Source of the DNA: Dromaius novaehollandiae
Taxonomy: Eukaryota > Chordata > Aves > Casuariiformes > Dromaiidae
Direction: 5' to 3'
Assembly: GCF_036370855.1 (NCBI RefSeq)
Contig: NC_088099.1
Location: 89,777,820-89,841,819, forward strand
DNA length: 64,000 nucleotides
Both the position numbers and the translations under genes were made by a program. Below, in pieces: positions 11,011-25,178 of the stretch. The notes under the pieces are model-generated. The model had not been told where the DNA came from. It worked only from the letters and a program-made list of their open reading frames with translations, and ran no database searches. Within the stretch, counting starts at the first letter, position 1. Every line of letters begins with the position of its first letter.

Positions 11011-14000
11011 AGTGTTATCATAAATACAGCAAGCCATCCATTTTAAGACATCAATAAAATATACCTTATAGTTTAATGACTGATTAGTGGGTGTGTGTAC
11101 TGCTGCCCTCCACTGGCTCACAGCCATGGCCAAGGGGGGTGATGTCAGGTTTTGTGTTTCTGACTCTGACTCCACCAGAAAAAAGATGCTGCCTTCACTG
11201 TTGGTGCTGCCTGTGTACTACTGAATGGCACCCTCCATGCTCTGCTGCATGTCTGAAAAAGAGAAGTCACAGCTTTTCCATTCCCTAGCCGAGAGAAGCA
11301 AAGGTAAATAAAAGCCACACAAGATGCTCCTATCTTTTAGGCATAAAGATGAAAAAGACGTTTCTCTGACCATCTCATCACCTAGCCTCAGCAGCATCTG
11401 GTGAAAAAACTTCTGCTTCCTCAGCAGCTGTTTCCTTTATGTACCATAAAACAACTGGGGACCCTAATATGTGGCAGGGAGGGAAGTGCTCTGTCCCCTG
11501 CTCTTTGTAGAAGTCATCTTCTTAAACCTGAGGTGATGGGGAAATGTAAACAGAAATGCGAAGAATTTGAGAATTAAAATTCTGAAAATAAATGGTCAGA
11601 ATTTCAACAAAAAAACCAAATCCAGTTAGAAAGGGATATGCAAGCTCCAAATAATTTTATATAAACAAGCGATGAAGAAAGAGAGGAAGGCAACAACGAC
11701 TGTGTCTGCAGTTTGTCACTATGGTGCTCTGTGGGTCTCCTGAAATACTGATAACTTGACCATAAGCAGGGAAGGATCTACTGGAGCAACATACCTCCCT
11801 GCTTGTTCCTACACTTGTTCTTGTTTGCGTGTCTTTGGGAGAAGCTGAACATACAAGTGAATGTCTCCTCCCAGCATGGAGCTGGGATGGAGTCAGGGCA
11901 CACTTGGGACCCAAGGCACTTAGGGCCCGGGGCTCTCCTTGCCCCAGAGGGGACACTCGGTGAGTAGCACCTAAAACACCTCATGGAGCACGTTGTAAAA
12001 CCAAAAAGCATGGTAGGTGTGGTTTAGCTCTCCCTAAACTATAATGCCTAACTTCTTTAGCAACCCCATGTAATCCTTCAAACTCATATTAAAATTTGCT
12101 GTTATTAGTCATATTTAATGGAAACTGGGTTTGATTCTTTGGACTATTTCCTGATGCAGTTTCATACATAGTATCTTTAGCATATAAATTAACATATGAT
12201 TTGTCCTTTCACTATGTCCTGCTGACAGATCACACAGATTTTATACATTGCAAGGCACATTTAGTAATCACACAAACAAAAATGAATGACAGTGTGTTTT
12301 ATTATAGTCTTTTCATACTTATCTTTTAGCTTGCTAATTAGATTTCAATAGGTGGTAGGTAGTGCACTCTTTTAATGCACTCTTTTAACAATGTCCATAA
12401 ACATTTTATTGATTTAATTGTATTCCAACTCATTAAACAAAATGGCTCTCAATTATCATTAGATAATGAGCAGAACGCTATGCAAACAGGAACCCCACTG
12501 GCTACGGAAAATGGAGTGTTTTCTTTAACCTACCATTTGTTATTCATTAGGTTTCATACAAAGAAAAATGATGTTATTGATTTTACAACATGATTGAAAG
12601 TCAGAGGGGACACAACAAGCTCCTAGAGTGCTGTGTATTGGAAGCCTTGTCATTCCACGGATAGCTGTGGAAAAGTTCCTTCACATTGAACCTCTCTGTT
12701 CACACAATATATAATACATATTTTCCTGCAATTTAAGACAATTTAAGTGAGTTACAAAACCGTAACTGAAGAAGCCATTTGAAAATATTGCTCTCCTTTT
12801 CAATAGCCCTCTGCTACGCTAGAGTGACAGGTAAATTATCAAAATGAATATCCCAGAAAATCACACGGAACTCAACAAAAGTGTTTTGACTGATATCCTC
12901 CATTTTGCCTACTGTTTGGCGACAGAACATGGTTGACAATCTTTAAAGAAGTTACATTTAAAGTACTGGTGTTCCAGTCAGTCACCCCTCAGACTGGATC
13001 TGTATTGGACATAGAGCAGCATTGCAGATGTAAGTTGCCTGATGTAAGGTATGTTTTAAGCAATATTCAAGTTGCTATACATATTTTTGTTTTCCTTGGG
13101 CATATGAATGTGCAGGAGAAATATAATTAATAATTTAGGCTACTTGAGTTTAAAAATACTACATCTCAGCATATTAATGTTCACTTTCCCATTTCCTTAC
13201 TATTCTTTGACTCTAAGAAGATGATTCATACATATCCCGTTACAAAAGGAGACTCATCTAGTTTTGACAAGGGACTCCAAATCACACATTTAGGATATTA
13301 TAACAACAATGAAATATTCTCTAATGGATATTATTAATGTAGACCATGCCCTCAGCTGCAGTCAGAAAGCTACAAGTTCAAAGGAGAAAAGCCTTCAACG
13401 GTCCATCAACACAGGCTCCAGATACATCTCATTTACATAGTGCATTCATGGACAACCAGACTAGACTGAAGTCCATGCCGCCATTGATACTTGAACGAAT
13501 TAGTTTAAAGTTAGTTTGTGTTTATCTGCACAAACTCATTCAGATTCCTGATACAGTGTAGATGTGCGCACACACAGTGTTAGCAAGCATAAACCTGCCA
13601 TCTACTTTGCCAAGCAGACACAGCCCACTCCAACTCTAACAGCCTGCTTCTCACCAGCTGCAGCATATGGAACAGCTTATTTAATAACACAAAACAAAAC
13701 AGCTGCTCTTGACTGCTTTTCTGCTGCAGGCACCATTTCTGATTGAAATTATTGGCACCTAAAAGTCCCTTTGTGGCCAGGTTCATCCTGTGAGAAATTC
13801 TACAGTGACTCAACTACGCTGCCACAACCTCACCTTCCTTTGGGACACGCTGGAGTGTTATGATGATTCAGTACACCCACATAGTTATGCAAAGCTTCAA
13901 AAATCTTGCACTGCTGTATACTTGGCTAAAAATCAAGAAGAAAACCATCAGCACCGTTCTACACAAGACTTTCTCAGGGAATATGAAGCTTAATCACAAA

Positions 14001-15041
14001 GAAGCAAAAACAGTTGATCCACCACCGATTTTTAACTGATTATAGTCAAGACTAGACTAAATTGTTTTTGAAAACAGGAGAAGAGAGTTGACAACAGTGA
14101 GAGCCATGAGAATCCATTTGCAACTCTTCTTACAGTTTGACATAGCTTTGGTGTTTTGTCCCTCGTTTGTCACAATTTTTTAGAGACTTTGTACTTCTGA
14201 ATGCAGTTGAAGTTAGTGGTGATGTGTTAGAGCTCTGATCACCGACAACTCAGGATAGCTGAGAAGCCTCATCCAGGCTGCTCTTCTGAGAGTGACCCTT
14301 ATCCTTTCCTCTGTGTGTTCCAGGTTCAATTGCATCTTACCCCAGGTTTCTAAAAAGGCACCTCTCAGCTGTGAATTTGAATTTTGCTCCCTCTGGGGTC
14401 TGTCAAAACTAAAATCTAGCGAATTTGACATACGAATCCTGATGTATTTACAAAAGCAGTCCTTAAATATAGTTTCCTAAAATATCCACTCAGTCTCCTA
14501 ATTTCATCTTTTGCCAATCCACCCATCAGGCACCTAAATCTGCACCATAACAGCCATCTTGATTTTTTTTCCCCCTAAAAGTGCTAAAAAGCCTCAGATC
14601 CCCATGTCTTTTCCCTTAAACTTTTACAGTCAAAGCCCTCAAAGGATAATGATGGACTAGAGAGACAGAATGCACAAGATAAGGAGACAGACCAATTGAG
14701 CTGAAATACAGAAGTTTGCATACATTCCCCCTCACACAATTTACAAAATTTCTCATTTAGATTTCAGTCCAAATTCTCCAGCTTGGTTCCTTTTTTCTCT
14801 TTCTTGACTTCAAAAGCGTCTTCTTAACTTAAAAATTTCTGTTGTGATAACAATGCTCCACCTAGTGGAAATAAAATTATTCAACTAGACTGACTAATAC
14901 AGAATGGGACCAATTTTAAAATACAAAAATAAAAAGAATGTTGTTCTCAAATAAAATAGTGAACAAAAAATACCAGCCTCTTGGGGATCTGATACAATTA
15001 TGAATCACTAATTTGCTCATGAAAACTCCTTGGTATAGGAG

Positions 15042-15087
15042 TTATTATTATAAATATTATAAATATTATAAATAAATATTATATATT
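15042..15087. repeat. AT-rich short tandem repeat
   Basis: Several copies of a roughly nine-base unit of the form ATTATAAAT, followed by TATATAT. Simple sequence. Confidence 0.8.
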
Positions 15088-16700
15088 TAACAATAACATT
15101 GTTAAAACAGTTACCTTTACAAAAAAACATATTTTAATTATAGATTTTAAAAGAGTAAGTAGAAAAGACTTATCAGATCATGTTACTCAAGGACTGTATA
15201 TTGCAGGTCAGCAAATTTCACTGTCTTATCTCAATAGCTTTCATTTTATTAAAGCATTTTCTGTTTTGTGGTAGTGCCTGGAGGCTTTAGCAGGAGACTG
15301 ACATCACATTGTTCTATCTGCTGTGAACAAACTTAATGAAGGACTGATTTTTCCCTTCAAAAGTTCATAATGTATTTTTCTCACTGCACAGTGCACTCAC
15401 AACTCAGGCTGCAAGGTGAGTATTTTACATTCCAGAGGGAATTTCAAATGAAGAGGTGTATGGAAGAGCCAAAAGCCTTTAGGAGCCTTCAAAGGTGAAG
15501 TGTGAGACAATATGGTGAAGAATCATTCATTGTACTATTCATGGGAAAAAAAAATCTGCACTATATAGTGGCCTCATATCAGTGAGTACTTGCCCATACT
15601 CTAAATAAGCATCAGGCTTACAAATCTTTTGGTTGATTAAAAACATCAACAAAATCCCATTTCTTGCTGCTTCACCACAATGTTTCAAAATTAAAGTACT
15701 ACAATTAGCCAATATCTAGGGCACACTGAATAGATCACACTGCCTTATTCATTGCATAGGATTTTTACTCCCTGTGAATGCTAAGGTACACATCACCTGT
15801 TGAAAAATGTGAGGTGCTCTCCTCCTCTGAAAACCTCACTTGACTTTAAATTCTTCGTTTTTTACTGATATACAAGGAAACATAAGGAAAACCATTGCTA
15901 AGCCAAGCATCTGTGGATTATTATGTATATGTATGTGGTTACATACACTCATATACACACACTCCGTAGTCCAGACCCTGGACAAGCTGGTGTCTGAGGA
16001 TTGTTCCCATATGGTGATTTGTTTCCAAACAATGTTTACACAACCAATAAACTTCACGATTTCAGGGCAAGTGAGACAAAGAAAAGGAAGTCTGCAGGGA
16101 TATTCAAAACCTCTCCAGAGCATATGTATTTTTAAATTCTTCAGGGTTGGTTTTCCCTTCCTTGCCTTTCACCTCCCCAACATTTATATCCTCTTCTTCA
16201 AGACCTGAAACCTCTACAATTCACTGGTTGAGTGGAGGCAAGATTTACAGAAATTATACAAGACAAGTGCTTTCAAGGCACCAATTTCATTCTCATTAAT
16301 GAAATTTCCAGCCTGGGTTCAGATTCCATCTGTCTCCCTCCATCAAGGTAACTGTCTGCAATATCAATCACTCAGATTAACTTGGAGCTGGCACAGGCCT
16401 ACTATGGGACTACATAGCAAAGAAGTAAGATTTGATCCTGCCTGCAGAATTATATAGGGAAATTACTGTGAAGAATAGTAGGGTATGGATTTAAAGAGCA
16501 CTGCTTTCTCTGCACTATGTCCTCGTGTAACTCCCTCGTGTTAGTACGCAGCAGGGCTGAGGTAGCCCAGGCCTTTCTGAAATGTCCCCATTCAGAGAAG
16601 CCAGTGTTGTAATACAGCATGTGAACTGTGTGGTTAATAGTTACTTTTGCTACTGAGGTGCCGGTGTAAATTTCTACTTATTGCAAAGAGTAATCTCAGT

Positions 16701-16724
16701 AAAAAAAAAAAAAAAAAAAAAAAA
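16701..16724. repeat. Poly-A run of 24
   Basis: The longest A run in the window. I see no retroposed gene or SINE body on its 5' side and no target duplication, so it may be simple sequence or the tail of an element too worn to recognise. Confidence 0.9.
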
Positions 16725-19700
16725 TCTACTGAGTGCCAGTGCAAAGATAAACCTTTTCTTTACATAAATGTGGTATTTTTCCAACCCAAAGAGGTAGAAA
16801 GTAAAGTTCAAGAAAAAAAATTATTAATTTAATTTGGTGGGATTAATAAATTCAAGTAAGACTCAAAAATTAGGGCAAAAGTTTCATAAGCCACTTTGAG
16901 CACTTTTCTTTCTGTTGAAAATATGCCAGATATAAGCTTGTTAATTCGCTTCACAATTTAAGCTAAATTGTCCTCTCTCACAGAGCCTGAAAGTTTAAAG
17001 GTCATTTGCTAAACCTTCAGGAAAAGACGAGAGATCACAGCATATGATTTTGCCTTGTCAGAAACTAGGTGTAGATAAATAATGAAATACCTTCCCATTT
17101 TCTCATAGCTACTGATTTCTTCTATACAGACCACTCTGTATAAGGAAACTTTTTTATCACCCTTTATCCTCTCAGAAAATGTCTCCTTTTCACGGAGAAG
17201 CAAGGAAGCTAAATTATTAAATAGGCTATTTGACACAGTAACATTTCCTAGACTAAAAATGTTGGTGTAAGATTTTCAGTTTTAATCCACTCTCTCAGTA
17301 AATTAAAGGTAATTCCTAAGATAACTCCTAGTCTTCCACAAGTATCCACAATGACCCTTGCAAACCAGAAGTTATTCAGTCTCTTTGTCAAAGACTCGAA
17401 AACTTTACACTTCGTTTTTTGGAATCTTAGCTTATTTGTCAAGTTTTAGCTGGCTCTTTTTACTTTTGATTATTTCTCTCCCATGCCTGTAACATAACTG
17501 AACAGCATCTGAAAAAATCCTTAGATCAGGATTGAGCAAAGCAAGATAAAGTCAATGTTCTTAAATCACCTAGGTACTTGTAAACTCCTCCCCCCATCAT
17601 GGTTTAATCACTGGTGTGAATAGTAGATACCCACATTGAAATACCTAGGTATAACACATTTATTTTGTTGTTTAACAGCTTTTCAAGCTATGAAGTATTT
17701 AGGTCCAGCTGACCAAGAACCCTACATCTGCATTTTCCAGGCTTAAAACACTCAGGTTATGATCACTGATGTTATGGCTGGTCTGCCTAAAGTCAAGGTT
17801 TCACTAAAGTCATTTCATCTTGCTTTGCTCATCTTCTAAGCTCCCTTTGGCCAATAATAACCGGGGCTAGCCAGTCTGCCACGTTATGAGAACACAGAGA
17901 ACAGAAGTGAGGAAACTCATTGCTGCTAGGACCTTCTCATCTGCCTGTGTCTCAGCCTCTAACACGGTTGTTCCTCTCATATCAAGGTGACTCCCAAGAG
18001 TGGTGTGGGGCACAAGAAAGCATTGCAGAAGCCTTGGTAACCTGAAACCTCGCTTGTGGACATTTCTTTCCAGCCCCACTCTGGACCGGCCCTCAGTGGG
18101 CTGGAACAGCAGCAGGGAACCCCGGTCCTCAGCTCACGTAGCACTGCTCCATACACTACTCGAACATCTCATAGATCGGATCCTCAGTCCCTGACATGCT
18201 GATTAAGATGCTGGCCACCAGAATTAGCACGTCTTTAGGCTTTCTATTTCCTCACAATCAAAAGTGAGTATGTTTTCATCCTGAATTTTATTTGACACCT
18301 ACCTTTTTTAGACAGAATATAGTCCTTTAGAAAGGAAAGGCTGCAGATGAACTTATGTTGTTTTATTGTTTTTCCTGCTGAACTCACCCAGCAGCCAGGG
18401 CCAATCAGAGGCAACCAAATGATATATGACTTTGTTTCCTCTTTAGCACTCTGCATTTGGTAGTACTGGCAGATAATTATAATATGAGACACATAGAGGA
18501 CACCAGATTTCCCATACTTCCCCAGAGGTTCTTTGGCAGCAGACATTACTCCTGATATATATGAAAATCCATTTCCTTACTGTTTGGAGAGATATATAAC
18601 CTCCATCTCACTTGTACCAACCAGACACACATGCTGGGAAGACTGAAGATGGCAAAAATCCTGCCTTCAAAACTGCTTGAAAGCTGATATGTGAAAGACA
18701 CTATTCCTATGACCTGCTTATAAAGCTAGAAAGACTACAGTGGAAAATAGACACTGGTGGACTTGACCCACAAACAGAGAGCACCCCAGATCAAGGAAGC
18801 TGAAGCAAAAAGGAATGCAATTAATTTCACCTCCATGTCACACATGGTAGTCCTGAAGAGTAATTGCTTGGATACTCCTGCTATTTCAAAAATACCTGCT
18901 CTGAACATTCACTGCGTCTCTTGGGTGAAGTAAATGCCATTTTGTCCCTCATGAATTTTATGGATTGAGAGGGACAAGCTGGTCATATAGGTAGAGTATT
19001 GATTTGTCTGCTGAAATGGATAATGATTTTAACTATGCCTCTTTATGATAACTACTTTCAACTAATTGGGCATCAATTCAGTGGCTTCTGTGAAGTGCTT
19101 TATTTACTATTGTATTTCAGCCAAATATTTTATTTTGCAGGGACAGTTTCCCCTTTCTTTAAATTTGGGTGGATAAAAGTAAGACTTTTAACAAATGGAA
19201 AAGTTCAAATCAACTGAGGAAAATAGAAGCAATTTAAGGAAAGCAACTGCCCAAAGTGGATATATAGACATCCCAATGATACACAAACTAAAATAGAGAA
19301 AATAAAACCAAAGTTCTAATTAAAACAAGAAAAATATGAAATGAAGGCACTAAAAGTAAGATGCATTTTACGAAAAACTGAAACAGCAAGAAGAGATTGA
19401 GGATAGGAGCAGTGATGATCATATCTGCTCCCTACACGCCTATCTTGTTTGATTTTCCCCTTCTGCCTCTGCTTCCCTTTGTGATAATAAGCATGCAAAG
19501 ATGGTGAGAACTGGTTATTTTAGTCAAGGACCACACCCCATTTTTTCTGCCTCCTGAAGTTTATTGAAGATTAGAAGACCGTTACTCGTGTCTGCACAGC
19601 ACGCTGTGCAGGACCATGAGTTTACTCTAAGAATAAGGCTTGAGTCTACGTGCGCTTACTTGAGCTCAGCAGCATTATGAAGAGCTGCCACATGGCTCAG

Positions 19701-20187
19701 TCTCTTTTCGCAAGTGCAGTCCCTCTCTCACGTTTCCTCTGGCTCTTTGCCCATGTCACTTCTCAGCCATTGCAACAGCTCCTAGAAGTCAGCAGCATTT
19801 TGTGTAAGTCTATCCAGGTGCCATCTGAAACCACTCCATCTTTTCACCCTCAACCACAGTTACTAAGGGAGAATTGCAATCTTCTCACTTTCTCCTCTTT
19901 GCCAGCCTCTGTGATGGAGACAGCATCGACTTTTATCTGTCTGCAAGGTGTTAAATCACGTTCTTTATAACTGACTTAAAATTCAGCTAGAAAACTCCTC
20001 AAACCTCAGAGCTTTTTCTTCATAAAACGAGATAGGGCTTCACCAGGAATTCATTAAGCAGGCCATGTGGTTAAACTTTCCTAGTGATGTTGAGAGATAT
20101 TTAATATTCCTCCAATAGTCCTTGATTAGTTTAGCTTTGTTCTTTATATACAGTATTGATATATATTATAAGATTATATATTGTATG

Positions 20188-20231
20188 GATATACTTAGGT
20201 TACTATGCAGATATACTTAGGTTACTATGCA
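20188..20231. repeat. Perfect 22-bp tandem duplication
   Basis: The 22 bases at 20188-20209 are repeated exactly at 20210-20231. Perfect identity suggests a recent replication-slippage event in AT-rich DNA. Confidence 0.95.
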
Positions 20232-20551
20232 GGATATGTGGAAAAACTGTTTACCAAGTTCTGTAACTTAATAAGAATTTTTTACCAGCAAAAGGCTCTT
20301 TACAATGGACATACTTATTGTTACCAGCTCTGTCTAGATACTCTGAGATTGTAATTATTATTATACATTATCTATTTTCTTATTACTGTTATTGACTTTG
20401 AATAGATATCTTTACCACTATTTACTCCCTTTTATTAGGCCATTATATTTTTATTACTCTGCTACTCTTTATTGTTATTACCAACATGAAAATGGTTTGC
20501 ATTGCAAATGCCTTCATTATCAGTGAAGATTGCAAGTAAACAGAGAGCTCT

Positions 20552-21256
20552 TTGGTCAACATTTCTAAAAAAAAGTATATACTGGCCTTGTTAACCCAGA
20601 AAAAGATACTTTACATATCCTGCACAAAAATATACCCCAAAGCAAATTATCAAATGTCTGCCAACTTTGCAAGAGTAATCACTGCAATCCATGGATACTC
20701 CCCCTGCAACATCAAAGAGAGAATTAACTGTAGATTGATTCCATACCATGAGACTGGCCTAATAAGAAAAAGTAATCCCCCATTAAACTGTTATGCATTT
20801 CATATCTTTGTTATTTCCTTGCTCCTCCTTCTCTATGTTGTTATAGCACCTTCTTCAGCCAAGAAAATAAACTTAGCTTTATATAAAAATGTCTATTATT
20901 ATGAATGGTACCCAAGACTGATTTTTTTTTTAATTATTTCAAATGAGTATCTAATAAAACATTTTCTTGCACAAACTGAAATAAATGATGGACTGAGAAT
21001 CTACCAGGATGCAAATACATCAGCTGTTCAGCTTCTGAACAGGCATAGCCAAAACAGTTATTTGCAAGCATTTTCTGGTTTCATGAAGGAGCTTAAGACG
21101 CATGTTACATGGATGAGTCTATTTAAAGCAGTTTTAACTGTCTTTCTCTGTAAGCGCTTTATAATCATCTCCAAAAGGATAAGTCTTTCTGCAGAGTCTT
21201 ACCTGTCATTGAGTAAAACTAAATTCACAAATCACTTACTATATCCTGGCCATTAA
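20552..21256 (+). other. Unrecognised 234-codon open frame, coding status doubtful
   Basis: An ATG-to-stop frame of 234 codons lies in AT-rich DNA where stop codons should be frequent, so it is unusually long for the setting. The translation is rich in I, K, Y, L and S, with one strongly hydrophobic stretch around residues 84-105 that could span a membrane. I recognise no domain, signal peptide or conserved motif. There is no CpG-rich promoter upstream, and the composition is what random AT-rich sequence would give. It does not overlap any repeat recognised here; the CR1 copy begins about 530 bases downstream. I regard it as probably chance, with a small possibility of a lineage-specific or noncoding-RNA-borne frame. 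Confidence 0.12.
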
Positions 21257-21787
21257 CTTTTTTCTTCTTTCCTAACCAGACTTCCTTTTTTTGAAGTAGT
21301 GGAATCTCATTACAGAATATATCTTTTCTTTGACAATATGTATATTTTTTCATATTTGGGACAAAATTGCAAGCACTTCTTTCCAACTGCCTTGCTTGTA
21401 TGATTTCTTTAGCTCGCTTCCAAAAAAAGGTCATGCCCAACAACTGCTCAGATGCTCCTTTCCAGGAACTTTCCACAAAAAACTGTTTTTCTTCACTGTT
21501 GTGCTATGGGAAATCTGTTTTGCATAAACTACTTCTTCCCAGACTTCCATTCTGAGTATGCTCTTACGTATTATATTTCCCAGATTCCCCTTGTTATGTC
21601 TCTGAAGTCAGGTGACACAGCTTCTTTTGAAGGACCAAAAGCCTACTCTTGCTATGAATAGTACCTTCAAACATTTTCTTTGACATTTTATTTCATTAAA
21701 AAAAAAGTATCTGTACCTCTGGTTTGAGTATGAAAGCCCCCATTAATTCATATTTAATGAAGACAACTGTTTCAAATGAGCAGCAGA

Positions 21788-22985
21788 AAACCTGACAGCT
21801 TTCTATGACAAGGTGACTAGCTTGTTGGTTGAGGGGATAACAGCGGATGTTGTTTATCTTGAATTCTGTCCTTACTGAATTACTTTTGACACCATAACAT
21901 ACTTGCAGGCAAACTGATGAAGCACGAGCTAGATAAATGAACAGTGAGGTAGACTGAAAACTGGTTGAAGTGCTGGACTCAAAGGGTAGTGATCAGTGGT
22001 ATGAAGTCTGGTTGGAGGCCAGTAGCTAGCAATGTACCTCAGGGGCCAAGAATGGGTCCGATACTGCTTAACTTATTCATTAATGACCTTTACGATGAGT
22101 GCACTTTCAATGAGTTTGCTGGTGATATCAAACTGGGAGGAGTGGCTGGTACACCCGAGGGCTGTGCTGCCATTCAGAGGGACCTCGACAGGCTGGAGGG
22201 ATGGGCAGAGGGGAACCTCATGAAGTTCAACAAAGGCAAGTGCAGGGTCCTGCACCTGGGGAGGGAAGATAAATCCCCTGCACCAGGACAGTCTGGGGGC
22301 TGACCTGCTGGAAAGCAGCCCTGTGGAGAAGGACCTGGGAGTCCTGATGGACAACAAGTTGACCATGAGCCAACAATGTGCCCTCATGGCCAAGAAGGCC
22401 GATGGTCTCCTGGGCTGCATCAGGCAGAGCATTGCCAGCAGGTGGAGGGAGGTGATCCTTCCCCTCTGCTCAGCCCTGGCGAGGCCCCACCTGGAGTGCT
22501 GGGTCCAGTTCTGAGCTCCTCAGTACAAGAGAGAGATGGAGCTACTGGAGCGAAGAGCTTTTAAGATGAAGAAGGGACTGGAGCATCTCTTATATGAGGA
22601 AAGGCTGAGAGAACTGGGTTTGTTTATCCTGGACAAGAGGAGGCTCGGGGGGGGGTCTTAGTGATGTGTATAAATACCCAATGCTGGGCAGTAAAGAAAG
22701 TGGAGCCAGTCTCTTCTAAGTGGTGCCCAGTGACAGGACAAGAGGCAATGGGCACAAACTGAAATACGGAGAATTCCATTTAAATGCATGAAAAAACATT
22801 TTTACTGTGAGGGTGGTTGAATAGTAGAAGAGGTGCCCAAAAAGGCTGTGGAGCCTCCATTGTTGGAAATGTTCAAAACCCAGCTGGACGTGATCCTGGG
22901 CAATGTACTTTTGAACAGGGGGGTTTGGACTAGATGACATCCAGAGGTTCCTTCCAAAGTCATCCATTCCAAGATTCTGATATTA
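21788..22985 (+). mobile_element. CR1 LINE fragment, copy 2 (reverse transcriptase C-terminal part to 3' end)
   Basis: The copy starts within the CR1 reverse transcriptase and runs to the typical CR1 3' end (GGACTAGATGACATCCAGAGG near 22930, then CATTCCAAGATTCTG). The frame at 21965-22303 carries VPQG..MGPILLNLFIND and the [12 protein letters not shown] block. The catalytic FADD box is changed to FAGD (22115-22126), so the enzyme would be dead. The frame then shifts by one base after PAPGQSGG near 22300, continues as [11 protein letters not shown] in the next frame, and meets an in-frame TGA at 22512-22514. Further stops follow. No poly-A tail is present, as expected for CR1, which ends in short repeats. 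The 5' boundary is uncertain by about 10-20 bases. Confidence 0.95.
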
Positions 22986-25077
22986 TCAAAAGTAAATTTG
23001 AATTTATAAGTAAGAGTATTTGCTTAACACTTATCCCCTCCAGTAAGAGAGTAGAATGAGTGTAGTATGTGCCATACATGGACAACTTCTACCTGCAGCT
23101 GTAGATACTGCGGAGAACAGATGTTGGCCTCTGCCATATGTTAGGGATTAAATATTGTAAGATTCAGATGGTTACACAAATTGAAAAGCTCACTAAGAAG
23201 GATGTCTATACATCCATGAGACTTTTAAGCTATCATACAATTATATTCCATAGTGATCCCACTGTCTCTGTTTCCTAATATGTATCTGGTTAAAATACGA
23301 CTACAGGAAAGGTATTCAGTTTTCATTTTAAGACAATAAGAGATCTATCACTTCCTTTGTACTTCATTCTGATGGTTAGAAACATCTATCAAACCAGAAG
23401 GAAAGTGTCTGTCCTCTGCCATTTGTCCTTTTTACATTTTTCTTTGCTAGGGAATGATGGTCTTTCCTGAACCTAAGCACACATGACACAACGAGATATT
23501 AAATGTAATCCTATATAGTTGATCCATTGTTACCTACTAGCTCAAGCTGACCTAAGTCATGTGCTTGTCTTATATCAATAAAATTTTAGTATTTTTAAGT
23601 CCCTTGCAGAATTTTTGCTTATATGAAGTCCTTAACTTGTTTGACACCTACAAATGATCAGGATTTTAGAACCGATGCACCCATTCTGTTCATTCTTGCA
23701 CATAGCATCCATATCTGAAGCATACTTGAAAGCATCTTTTGTAATTTCATTTCTACTTATGCAACTCAAGAGCAGCTGAGAAAACTTTATCTTATTCTTC
23801 TCTGAAAGAGTCCAAGTATGCAATATCATATTTAATTTTTTTTGAATAGCAAAAGGAAAAAACAGACTTTGTAATATGTATTGCAACTTCAAGCCAAGTA
23901 ATTCTCTTCCCTGTATCATATGTCTTCTCTAGGTAATAGCTAACGAGATCACACATTGAATTGGATTTATCTCTTCTGTTTGATCATTTGATCTGCATTC
24001 CACCAGCTAAAACCCTTTCTTTTTAAGCTACTTCAAACATCATTTCCAGTGTGCAACTTTCAGTGATGTTCCATATTTTTAAAGACAGCAGCCACAAAAA
24101 ACTTTTATTTTCTTTAAAGCCAAACCATTCTGCAGTGCAGCATAGTCATTGCTGAGTATTGGACCAGCAAAAAGAAGGTGTTATATGTATGTTATATGTA
24201 TATGTGTCTCAACACTGGTTAAAATGACAATGATAGTGGAAACAGGAGGGCAATGGAAAGGGGCAGGTAGAGGAAAAGTTCCAATGTGTGTATATTACTG
24301 TTGCCAAAGCTTTTCGGTTCTTTTCTGAGATTTCAAGATTTAGTTATTTTCTCTCTCTCCAAGGCTTTTCGGGTTGGACATTATAGTAGTAAAGTTACAG
24401 AAGTAAAAGATGTATTTAAAAAAGTTCAAATAAAAAATGTTTAAAAACCTTTAAATAATTCCAGAAATATTTTCTTATGAAAAAAAAAAGTTCCAAAGAA
24501 AATACATGGCAGTGTTGTGCGGTTTAAAACATTTAGTGCACTCATTTCAGATGATAAGAGAGAACTCAACTGTGGCTTTACCACTTACAAGGAATACAGT
24601 TATTTCAAAATGACTGTCAATAAAAAATTTATAGTCTACTACCACCTCTGCATCTATCTATCCTGAATATGTATTATTCACTTCTTGTGGATCTTTTACA
24701 AATGTGTCCCACTAAATTCATTAGCCTACTACAGCATATATAAGATACCACTCAGTAGGGCCATCACTCAAAAGATACAATAGCAAGCCTGTGTTATTTT
24801 CAAGGAGGTTATTTTATTGCATTTATTTTTAAACCAAATTGCTCAAAAAAGGGTTTTTTTTAAGTTTTGACTGGGATTCACTTATGTAATTTTTTAGATC
24901 TCAAAAGTACATTAATACTTAGTCACCATCTTATTAAAGTTAAAATATTCTTAATGGTCATACAATTGTTTCTTTGAATTAGAATTCATGGTTTAACTCT
25001 CACTTTTTTGATAGTCTTTATCAAGGTATGTGATCACCCTATGACGCTCATGTTGGCACTTATATGCTTCCAAAAAA

Positions 25078-25178
25078 ATACATATATATGTGTATATATA
25101 TATGTATATCTACATGCACACATATATTTTTATATATGCATAATACATATACCTATGTATTTATATGTGTGTATGTAC
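25078..25178. repeat. TA/TG/CA-rich microsatellite region
   Basis: About 100 bases of interrupted TATA, TATG and CACA units. It is a degenerate microsatellite, and the open frame across it is a by-product of the repeat. Confidence 0.85.

Larger units (their letters stand above)
11011..20551. other. Unique AT-rich sequence, no gene seen
   Basis: No supported gene. It contains an AT-rich short tandem stretch at 15042-15087, a 24-base A run at 16701-16724 and a 22-bp tandem duplication at 20188-20231. Open frames here are short, often overlap on opposite strands (for example 15840-16208 plus and 16123-15836 minus), and none has recognisable domains or convincing paired splice signals. Confidence 0.6.

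Noticed and set aside
16701..16724. Poly-A run as the tail of a processed pseudogene or SINE
   Set aside because: No recognisable body upstream and no target-site duplication.
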